Below, piece after piece: positions 38,630-45,730 of a stretch of DNA of 64,000 nucleotides. The DNA is from Longispora fulva. Lineage in GTDB: Bacteria > Actinomycetota > Actinomycetes > Mycobacteriales > Micromonosporaceae. Numbering within the stretch: the stretch's first letter is position 1; each line of letters begins with the position of its first letter. Position numbers and translations under genes: made by a program. The DNA lies in contig NZ_JADOUF010000001.1 in the NCBI RefSeq assembly GCF_015751905.1, positions 6,696,001 to 6,760,000 of the forward strand, given 5' to 3'. The notes beneath the pieces were generated by a model that was given only the letters and a program-made list of their open reading frames with translations, had not been told where the DNA came from and did no database searches.

Positions 38630-38710
38630 GGCGGGTTGCCCGAGCGGCCAATGGGAGCGGACTGTAAATCCGTCGCGAAAGCTACAGAGGTTCGAATCCT
38701 CTACCCGCCA
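38630..38710 (+). tRNA. tRNA-Tyr (GTA)
   Basis: The 81-base cloverleaf has acceptor GGCGGGT/ACCCGCC, anticodon loop CTGTAAA (anticodon GTA) and a long variable arm as expected for bacterial tRNA-Tyr. The T arm contains GGTTCGAATCC. No CCA is encoded after discriminator A. A very stable hairpin follows 10 bases later. Confidence 0.95.
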
Positions 38711-38720
38711 CGCGGTGTAA

Positions 38721-38764
38721 AGAAAGGCCCCTGACCTGGGGAAACTCAGGTCAGGGGCCTTTCT
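38721..38764. terminator. Very strong hairpin terminator after tRNA-Tyr (18-bp perfect stem)
   Basis: Bases 38721-38738 pair perfectly with 38747-38764 (arms begin AGAAAGGCCCC and end GGGGCCTTTCT), with an 8-base loop. The A-rich left end and T-rich right end make it a plausible intrinsic terminator on both strands. Confidence 0.85.
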
Positions 38765-38966
38765 CGTCCTCCACAGCCGACTCCGCCGCCGCGCAACACC
38801 CCGTGTCGACCCCGGGGCGAAGCCGATCCACCTCGTCCCGAATGGACGTGAACTGGATCACACCACGGCTTGCCGACACGCCCGGAGCCCCACCCTGCAC
38901 CTTCACAAATGCTGACAACACGGGCATATATTGACCGTGAGTGTCCGCCACCGGCGAAGGAGCCCC

Positions 38967-39371
38967 GTGAACGCCCTGATCACCCGCTGTTGCGTCCTAC
39001 TCGCCACCACATCGGCCCTCCTCGCCCCAACGATCGAGGCACACGCCGCCCAGGCACCCACGGCCTCCACCGTCCCGGCGGCCCTCATCCTCACCATCAC
39101 CCCGCAGTCCGGCCCCGAGTCCGAGGTCACCCTGACCTGCGGCCCGGCCGGCGGCACCCACCCCAGCCCCGAGGACGCCTGCGCGAAACTGGCGGCGGCC
39201 GGCGGCGACCTCCTCCGCCTCACCCCGACGGACGAGCCCTGCACCCTGGAGTACGCCCCGGTCCGGGTCCACGTCGCCGGCGCCTGGCACGGCGGCCTGA
39301 TGGACTACGTGGCGACCTTCCCGAACAGGTGCGCCGCGGCCACCCGGTCCGACCACGTCCTCGACTTCTGA
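38967..39371 (+). CDS. Secreted subtilisin inhibitor-like (SSI family) protease inhibitor
   Basis: This 134-residue protein has a signal peptide ending about ...IEAHA, then an SSI domain. LTCGPAGGTHPSPEDAC and the DYVATFPNRC segment match the family. The four cysteines are at 58, 72, 92 and 122; the spacing 92-122 equals that of the reactive-site loop disulfide of Streptomyces SSI. By alignment the P1 residue is Leu94 (CTLEYAPV against CPMVYDPV in SSI), consistent with inhibition of subtilisin- or chymotrypsin-like proteases. GTG 38967 has GAAGGAG 4 bases upstream. Confidence 0.85.
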   Translation: MNALITRCCVLLATTSALLAPTIEAHAAQAPTASTVPAALILTITPQSGPESEVTLTCGPAGGTHPSPEDACAKLAAAGGDLLRLTPTDEPCTLEYAPVRVHVAGAWHGGLMDYVATFPNRCAAATRSDHVLDF

Positions 39372-39449
39372 GCGGGCTGCGGCGCCGAAACGCACCGGCT
39401 GCCAGGCGGAAACGCCGAGCCGCGCCGCTGCGCGTCGTAGCGTGGAGGC

Positions 39450-39749
39450 ATGACTGACGCCCGCTTCGCCGCCCTGGACGAGTTGACCACCGAGGAGCTC
39501 CGGCACCGGGCCTTCGACCTGGCCCGGGACCGCAGGGACCTGGCCTTCCTGGTGGACGTGCTGCAGCATTCCCCGGACGCGTACGCCTACGAGCAGGTCG
39601 ACGGCTCCCTCGGCTCCGTGGTGACGTCCGTGGACGAGGCGATCGGCATGTGGTCGGAGTTCTCCGGCGAGGGCCGCGGCTACGGCGAGGCGGAACCCCT
39701 CCTCCGAGCGGCCTTCATCGACTACCTGCTGCGCCACGGCAAGCCCTGA
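39450..39749 (+). CDS. Hypothetical protein, 99 residues
   Basis: This is an acidic, largely helical cytoplasmic protein (begins MTDARFAALDELTTEELRHR) with no signal peptide, membrane helix or recognisable catalytic motif. ATG 39450 has GGAGG immediately upstream. The stop lies 20 bases before the SARP regulator start on the same strand, so the two may share a transcript. I do not recognise the family. Confidence 0.65.
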   Translation: MTDARFAALDELTTEELRHRAFDLARDRRDLAFLVDVLQHSPDAYAYEQVDGSLGSVVTSVDEAIGMWSEFSGEGRGYGEAEPLLRAAFIDYLLRHGKP

Positions 39750-39769
39750 CCTCCACTAATCTCGAGATC

Positions 39770-42700
39770 ATGGAGTTCCGGGTCCTCGGCGACGTTGCCA
39801 TTGTCGTCGATGACATCCCCTGTGACCTGGGACTACGCCGGAGGGACAGGTGTCTTCTCGGCGTCCTGCTCGTCCACATCGGCACCGACGTCCCCGTGGA
39901 CCGTTTGGTCGACCTGCTGTGGGGCGCGTGCCCGCCGGAGCGTCCCCGCCAGTCGATTCAGGTTTCGGTCTCCCGCCTCCGCAGGGTGCTGACGGAGGTC
40001 GGGGCCGCACGGCTCGGTTTCGAACTCGTCAACCGTGGTGCCGGGTACGTGCTGGAGGGCGACCCCGCATTGGTCGACCTCCATCGGTCCAGGAAGCTGT
40101 GCGACCAGGCCCGGGCGACCGCCGACCCGAAGACCCGCTCGGAGCTGCTCCGCGCGGCGATCGCACTGCACCGGGGTCCGCTCCTCGGCCGTGAGGCCAC
40201 CGACCAGGTCCGGGGACTGCTGGGCCGGTCGTGCGAGGAGACGCTTCTCGCGGCGACCGAACTGCGACTCGTGGCAGACCTCGAGCGAGGACTTCACGGG
40301 GAACTCGTCGAGGAACTCGGAGCCCTGACCAGGGATCACCCTCTCCGAGAGAGCCTGGTCGAACTTCGGATGCTTGCGTTGTACCGCGCTGGCCGCCGCC
40401 AGGAGGCACTCGACGTCTACGATGACGCGCGGCAGGTGCTGGTGGACCAGATCGGCCTCGATCCCCGTCCTGAGCTGTCCGAGCTGTACCTTCGGATCCA
40501 GCGGTCCGACCCGGTCCTCGCATCAAGGAGCCGGCACGCTCCCGCCCCGGCCCAACTGCCGCCCGACGTTTCCAACTTCACCGGTCGTGAGCATCAACTC
40601 CTCGAACTCGACAGCCATCTGCCGACGGTCGGGCCCGCCTCGGGCGCGGTTCTGATCACGGCCATCGCCGGCGCGGGCGGGGTGGGCAAGACGGCGCTCG
40701 CGTTGCACTGGGCACACCGGGTACAGGACCGATTCCGGGACGGGCAGCTCTACGTCAACCTGCACGGCTCCTCCTCGACCTCAGCGGTCCGCCCGATAGA
40801 GGCGCTCGCCCGCTTCCTGCGGGCCCTGGGTGTCGCCCCTGAGCGGGTACCCATCGATGTGGACGAGGCGGCGGCCCTGTACCGGTCGCTGTTGGCCGAC
40901 AAACAGGTGCTCGTGGTGCTGGACAACGCCAACACCCCCGAGCAGCTCCGTCCGCTCCTTCCCGGCACGTCCGGCTCGCTGGCCCTGGTCACCAGCCGGA
41001 GCCGGCTGGCCGGCCTGGTGGTGCGTGACGGGGCCCGCAGGGTCAACCTCGACGTGCTCCTGCCGTCCGAGGCGGTCGCGCTCCTGACCCGAGTCGTCGG
41101 CCGTGAACGGATCGAAGCCGAACCAGCGGCGACGGTGGACCTGGCCGCGTTGTGCGGTCATCTGCCGCTGGCGCTGCGGATCGCCGGCGCGGCACTGGCC
41201 GACAACGAACTGCTGACGATCGACGGGTTCTGCGACCGGTTGCGGGGCGGCGACCGACTGGGTTCGCTGGAGGTCGAGGGAGACGAACTGTCCTCAGTCC
41301 GTGCCACGATCGGCTTGTCCTACGCCGCCCTCAGTCCGGAGACGGCTCGACTGTTCTGCCTTCTGGGCCTGGTGCCTGGCCTGAGCTTCACCGCGCCCGC
41401 CGCAGCCTGTCTCGCGGACGTCGAGCCCCCGCAGGCCGTCCAACTGCTCGACCGCCTGGCCGCAGCACACCTGATCGAGTCCCAGGGCGACGACCGCTAC
41501 GGCTTGCATGACCTGGTCCGCGACTTCGCCCGTGAGCACGTACAACCGGATGGTCTGGCGGCATTGGACCGCCTGTACCACTGGTATCTACGCACCGCCC
41601 ACGCCGCAGCCGCGCTGATCCATCCTCAGATGCTCAGGCTCGCCCTACCGGGGGAGAAGCCAGGGGCGGACTTCGCGACGCACGCGGAGGCGATCACCTG
41701 GTTCGACGCGGAGCGGGCCAACCTCGTCGCCGCAGTGCTGGACCTGCCGCCTGGGCTCGACCCGGCATGGACCTGGCGGATCGGGGACGGCATGCGGGGC
41801 TACCTGTGGCTGCGGAAGCTGATCCTGGAGTGGTTCGACATCGCGCGGGCAGGGCTGACCGCCGCCGAGTCCAGGGGCGACCCGGAGGCGCAGGTCTCCG
41901 CGCACCGCAGTCTCTGCATGGCGTATGCCAGCATCTGCGACTACGTCCCGGCCGCTGACCATGCGCGACGAGGGCTGCAGATCAGCGGCGACCACGGCCT
42001 CGTCCTCAACGAGCCGGCGCAGCTCGCAAACCTGGGGAACATCCTGGTGCTGAGCGGTGATCCGGCGGCTGCCGTCGATGCGTTCCACACTGCCCTGGAC
42101 CGTGACCAGGGTGCGGCGAACCGGATGGCGGCGCTGGTCAGCCTGAGCGAGGGGCTGATCGAGCTGGGCCGCCTGGGGGAGGCGGTTGACCGGATCCAGG
42201 CCGGTCTCGGTCTGCTGAGTGCCGTCGGTGAGCATCCCAATCTTTTCGCCTCCCTGCTCTCTGGCCTGGGGGACGCCTTTCACGCCCTCGGTTCAGCCGG
42301 GCCCGCCCTGGCCGTCCTCGCGGATGCTGCGACGGTCGCCAGCGACATTGGCAGTGTCGAGACGGTCGCTGTCGCCCATGACCGGATGGCCAGGGTGCGT
42401 AACCTGCTCGGCCACCACGTCGAGGCGCTCGAGGACGCCCACACCGCCCTCGCCCTGGTCTCCGAGCACCGCATAGCCCGTCTGGACGCGAAGACGCTAT
42501 GCACGGTGGCGGAAACCCTGGGCCTGTTGGGGCGCTGGGAGGAGGCTCTCAGCAGGCATGCCGAGAGCGTTCGGCTCGCCACCGAACGCAACAACGCCTT
42601 CGTTCGGGTCGAGTGTCTCGTGGAGCGGGCGGCGACCCTGCTCAGGGCCCGACGTGGCGCGGAGGCCCACGTCGATCTCGACAAAGCGGCCGGGGAAGCC

Positions 42701-43009
42701 CGCCGCCATGGGTACGCGCTGCTCGAAGCCCAGGCCCTGGATCTCCTCGCCCAGGTGAATGTGGCGGGTGGACGGGTGGATCGGGCGCTGGACCTGAGCC
42801 AGCGTGCCCTGGACGGCCATCGGCGTACCGGTCACCGTCCTGGCGAAGCGACCAGCCTCATCGTTCTCGGCCACGTCACCGGCGACCCGGATCTCTGGGC
42901 TGCCGCGCGGCGGGTCCTTGACGAGACAGGTGGAACGGCGCACGCCCTCGTCGCGGAGCCGCTCACGCGGGCAGCCTTCGCCACTTTCCTCGCGAACAAC
43001 GACGCCTGA
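39770..43009 (+). CDS. SARP-type regulator with NB-ARC ATPase and TPR domains (AfsR-like)
   Basis: The 1079-residue protein has an OmpR-type winged-helix DNA-binding domain (about 1-90) and a bacterial transcriptional activation domain (about 95-245). An NB-ARC/STAND ATPase follows with Walker A GAGGVGKT at 301-308, then a winged segment. The C-terminal 400 or so residues are helical TPR-like repeats. Proteins of this design activate antibiotic or morphological genes in Streptomyces. No biosynthetic genes are adjacent, so the target is unknown. ATG 39770 starts directly at the conserved EFRVLGDV. The nearest downstream gene is an exporter 141 bases away. Confidence 0.88.
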   Translation: MEFRVLGDVAIVVDDIPCDLGLRRRDRCLLGVLLVHIGTDVPVDRLVDLLWGACPPERPRQSIQVSVSRLRRVLTEVGAARLGFELVNRGAGYVLEGDPALVDLHRSRKLCDQARATADPKTRSELLRAAIALHRGPLLGREATDQVRGLLGRSCEETLLAATELRLVADLERGLHGELVEELGALTRDHPLRESLVELRMLALYRAGRRQEALDVYDDARQVLVDQIGLDPRPELSELYLRIQRSDPVLASRSRHAPAPAQLPPDVSNFTGREHQLLELDSHLPTVGPASGAVLITAIAGAGGVGKTALALHWAHRVQDRFRDGQLYVNLHGSSSTSAVRPIEALARFLRALGVAPERVPIDVDEAAALYRSLLADKQVLVVLDNANTPEQLRPLLPGTSGSLALVTSRSRLAGLVVRDGARRVNLDVLLPSEAVALLTRVVGRERIEAEPAATVDLAALCGHLPLALRIAGAALADNELLTIDGFCDRLRGGDRLGSLEVEGDELSSVRATIGLSYAALSPETARLFCLLGLVPGLSFTAPAAACLADVEPPQAVQLLDRLAAAHLIESQGDDRYGLHDLVRDFAREHVQPDGLAALDRLYHWYLRTAHAAAALIHPQMLRLALPGEKPGADFATHAEAITWFDAERANLVAAVLDLPPGLDPAWTWRIGDGMRGYLWLRKLILEWFDIARAGLTAAESRGDPEAQVSAHRSLCMAYASICDYVPAADHARRGLQISGDHGLVLNEPAQLANLGNILVLSGDPAAAVDAFHTALDRDQGAANRMAALVSLSEGLIELGRLGEAVDRIQAGLGLLSAVGEHPNLFASLLSGLGDAFHALGSAGPALAVLADAATVASDIGSVETVAVAHDRMARVRNLLGHHVEALEDAHTALALVSEHRIARLDAKTLCTVAETLGLLGRWEEALSRHAESVRLATERNNAFVRVECLVERAATLLRARRGAEAHVDLDKAAGEARRHGYALLEAQALDLLAQVNVAGGRVDRALDLSQRALDGHRRTGHRPGEATSLIVLGHVTGDPDLWAAARRVLDETGGTAHALVAEPLTRAAFATFLANNDA

Positions 43010-43070
43010 CCGCCGCGTCCCGCATCCCGCGCCCGCCTCCGACAGTTGAGGGAGCAGCACCTATGTGACC

Positions 43071-43097
43071 TACGATACAGAACGGTTCCGTATCGTA
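43071..43097. promoter_or_regulatory. Candidate TetR operator 1 (27-bp palindrome)
   Basis: TACGATAC-A-GAAC (43071-43083) and GTTC-C-GTATCGTA (43085-43097) are mirror complements about G43084, with only the 79/89 pair mismatched. The size and form suit a TetR dimer pair. It lies about 54 bases before the exporter start, whose operon includes a TetR gene. Confidence 0.65.
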
Positions 43098-43115
43098 AAG
43101 CCAAGGGCTTAGGGT

Positions 43116-43132
43116 TACGGAACAGTCTCGTA
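43116..43132. promoter_or_regulatory. Candidate TetR operator 2 (imperfect palindrome)
   Basis: TACGGAAC-A-GTCTCGTA resembles the core of the palindrome at 43071, with two mismatches between arms. Its centre is 40 bp from that of site 1, close to four helical turns, so both sites face the same side of the DNA. It ends 18 bases before the exporter start and would overlap its core promoter. Confidence 0.5.
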
Positions 43133-43150
43133 TCTAAACTTGGAGTGCAC

Positions 43151-44710
43151 GTGGACGCACCCACAACCGGCCACCCGCAGCGCTGGAAGATCCTCGGCGT
43201 ACTCGTCGTCAGCCTGCTCGTCGTCGTTCTCGACAACACCATCCTCAACGTCGCGATGAAGACCATCGCCGACCCGAAGGCCGGCCTGGGCGCGAGCCAG
43301 AGCCAGCTGGAGTGGGCGATCAACTCCTACACCCTGGTGTTCGCCGGCCTCCTCTTCACCTTCGGCGTCCTCGGTGACCGGATCGGCCGGAAGCGGATGC
43401 TCGTCACGGGCCTGGTCGTGTTCGGCATCGCCTCGCTGGCCTCGGCCTACGCGCAGGATCCCGGTCAGCTGATCGCGGCCCGGGCGCTGATGGGCTTCGG
43501 CGGCGCGGCTATCATGCCGGCCACCCTCTCGATCATCTCCAACGTGTTCGACCCCCGTGAGCGGGCGAAGGCGATCGGCGTCTGGGCTGGTTCCGTCGGC
43601 CTGGCCGTGGCGATCGGCCCGGTCGTCGGCGGCGCGCTGCTCGAGCACTTCTGGTGGGGCTCTGTCTTCCTGATCAACGTGCCGATCATCGTGGTGGGCG
43701 TCATCGCCGTGCTGCTCCTGGTTCCGGAGTCCAAAGACCCGAAACCCGGAAAGATCGACGTCTTCGGGGTACTTCTCTCCATCGCCGGCCTGACCCTCTT
43801 CGTCTACGGCATCATCACCGGTGGCGACTCGGGCGACTGGGCGCAGCTCGAGGTGTGGGGAACGATCGCCGCCGGGGTGCTGATCCTGGCCGGCTTCGTC
43901 CTCTACGAGCGGCGGATCGACCACCCGGCCCTCGACGTCAAGCTGTTCCGCGACCCGCGGTTCTCCGCGGCCGTCGCGGCGGTGGGCCTGGCGTTCTTCG
44001 CCGCGATGGGCGTCATGTTCTTCGGGGCGTTCTACCTGCAGATGGTGCGCGGCTACAGCCCGCTGGAGACCGGCCTGCTGTTCCTGCCGTTCGCCGGCGC
44101 GCAGCTGATCTTCGCGCCGCAGAGTGCGGGGCTGGTGAAGAAGTTCGGGGCCAAGGCCGTGTGCGCGGTGGGCATGGCGTTGGTGGCCGTCGCCCTGAGC
44201 GCGTTCGTCTTCATCATCGACGAGAACACCCCCATTTGGGTACTGTGCACCGTCTTCTTCATCCAGGGCGCCGGCATGGCCAACGTCATCCCGCCGACCA
44301 CGGAGGCCGTGATGGCTTCCCTGCCCCGGGAGAAGGCCGGCGTCGGCTCCGCGGTGAACAACACGATCCGTCAGGTCGGCGGCGCCCTGGGCGTCGCGGT
44401 CCTCGGCTCGCTGCTCTCCCAGGTGTACCGGGACCAGATGGCGAGCCACCTCGTCGCCTTTCCGGAGAACGTCCGCCACGTGGCATCGGAATCGATCGCG
44501 GCGACCTACGCGGTCGCGGCCAAGATCGGGCCGGCCGGCAACGCGCTGATCCCGGCCGGCAACGAGTCGTTCGTGCACGCGATGCACTGGGTCGCGGCGG
44601 GCGCGGCGAGTGTGGCCCTGCTCGGCGCGCTGGCCGTCCTGCGCTGGCTTCCGGGCCGCCCGGTCACACCGGTCCAGGTGGCAGAGCCAGAGCTCGTCGA
44701 TGTCAGCTAA
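43151..44710 (+). CDS. MFS efflux transporter, DHA2 (14-helix, EmrB/QacA) type
   Basis: This 519-residue protein has 14 predicted helices. Family motifs include LDNTILNVAMKTI in helix 1, the GDRIGRKRML loop and the antiporter motif region AIGPVVGGALLE in helix 5. It exports drugs or metabolites by proton antiport; the substrate is not predictable. GTG 43151 has GGAG 5 bases upstream, and the in-frame extension before it runs through the operators. It is cotranscribed with the following TetR gene (11-base gap). Confidence 0.9.
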   Translation: MDAPTTGHPQRWKILGVLVVSLLVVVLDNTILNVAMKTIADPKAGLGASQSQLEWAINSYTLVFAGLLFTFGVLGDRIGRKRMLVTGLVVFGIASLASAYAQDPGQLIAARALMGFGGAAIMPATLSIISNVFDPRERAKAIGVWAGSVGLAVAIGPVVGGALLEHFWWGSVFLINVPIIVVGVIAVLLLVPESKDPKPGKIDVFGVLLSIAGLTLFVYGIITGGDSGDWAQLEVWGTIAAGVLILAGFVLYERRIDHPALDVKLFRDPRFSAAVAAVGLAFFAAMGVMFFGAFYLQMVRGYSPLETGLLFLPFAGAQLIFAPQSAGLVKKFGAKAVCAVGMALVAVALSAFVFIIDENTPIWVLCTVFFIQGAGMANVIPPTTEAVMASLPREKAGVGSAVNNTIRQVGGALGVAVLGSLLSQVYRDQMASHLVAFPENVRHVASESIAATYAVAAKIGPAGNALIPAGNESFVHAMHWVAAGAASVALLGALAVLRWLPGRPVTPVQVAEPELVDVS

Positions 44711-44721
44711 TCTGACGCACG

Positions 44722-45321
44722 ATGTCTGACACGACTACGCAGAGCACTCCGCGGCCGCCCGGGCGGCCGCGGAGTGCCCGCGCGGACGAATCGATCATCG
44801 ACGCGGTGCTGGACTTCCTCGCGGAGGGCACCACGGTCGAGGCGCTGTCCATGGAGGCGGTCGCCTCGAGGGCCGGGGTCGGCAAGGCGACGGTGTACCG
44901 GCGCTGGCCCCACAAGGAGGCCCTGCTCCTCGACGCCCTGTCCACGCTGAAGCAGCCACTGCAGGTGCCGCCGGGGCTCAGCGTGCGCTCGGACCTCGTG
45001 ATCCTGATGGAGCAGTCCTGGGACGCGCGGGACAGCCGCGCCGGCCGGATCATGCCGTGCCTGATCCCGGAGTTGCAGCGCAACGGCCCGCTGAGGACCC
45101 AGTTCATCGCGTTGATCGACGCGCGCCGGGACGTGGTCCGCGACGTGCTTCGCCGGGGGATAGTCACGGGCGAATTACGTTCTGATATCGATGTCGAGCT
45201 CGCGCTCATACTGCTGTCAGGGCCCATGTTCTTGACTTTGATTGGCAATGCCCCAAATGTGGAGCCGGACGGCTTGGCGGAACGCGTGGTTGACGCCGTT
45301 CTGCGGGGCATCGCAACCTAG
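44722..45321 (+). CDS. TetR-family transcriptional regulator
   Basis: This 199-residue protein has an N-terminal helix-turn-helix at about 36-66 (LSMEAVASRAGVGKATVYRRWPHKEALLLDAL) and a C-terminal TetR ligand domain. It begins with a basic RPPGRPRS tail. As the second gene of the exporter operon it most likely represses that operon through the two palindromes at 43071 and 43116, giving autoregulation. Inducer unknown. Confidence 0.9.
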   Translation: MSDTTTQSTPRPPGRPRSARADESIIDAVLDFLAEGTTVEALSMEAVASRAGVGKATVYRRWPHKEALLLDALSTLKQPLQVPPGLSVRSDLVILMEQSWDARDSRAGRIMPCLIPELQRNGPLRTQFIALIDARRDVVRDVLRRGIVTGELRSDIDVELALILLSGPMFLTLIGNAPNVEPDGLAERVVDAVLRGIAT

Positions 45322-45506
45322 TTTTTCTGGATAAAACGGGCAATGATCTCCCGCAACTGCGCAGAGTGGCGTAGCCTGATCGCTACTTACTTGCCCCTGA
45401 CCGTTCGGCTGTGTGATCACGCCGTTTCGTACTTCCGTGTCCGCTCGCGGGTATGGCAGGATGGAGCGCAACTACCTGTCCATAAGCCGGTCTCGAGGTG
45501 CTAGTG

Positions 45507-45671
45507 ATGAACACTTTCAAGGTCCGGCGGAGACTCGCCGCGATCCTGCTCGGCGCGGTCTGCGCCGGCATCGCAATCCTGGGTGTCGCTGTCTTGAGCG
45601 CCGCTCACCAGTCTTCTCACGTCACGACGGTCGCTGGTGCGTCCACGGACGCCGACATCATATGGAGCTAG
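45507..45671 (+). CDS. Small exported or membrane peptide, 54 residues
   Basis: Translation gives a basic start (MNTFKVRRRL), one hydrophobic helix (AAILLGAVCAGIAILGVAVL) and a short tail ending DADIIWS. GAGGTG lies about 8 bases upstream of the ATG. It is followed 59 bases later by the GGDEF-EAL protein on the same strand and could be its cotranscribed partner. I do not recognise it. The clear signal-anchor profile and ribosome site make it more than a chance frame. Confidence 0.6.
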   Translation: MNTFKVRRRLAAILLGAVCAGIAILGVAVLSAAHQSSHVTTVAGASTDADIIWS

Positions 45672-45730
45672 GCGCAGCGTGGGTGCGTCCGGCCCGGCGT
45701 CCCTAGCGGACGGCTAAGGGAGTGCCTGCT

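Noticed and set aside
38751..38951. 66-codon minus-strand frame beside tRNA-Tyr
   Set aside because: Its stop lies inside the terminator hairpin, no clear ribosome site precedes it and I recognise no family. It could be a remnant, but the support is too weak.
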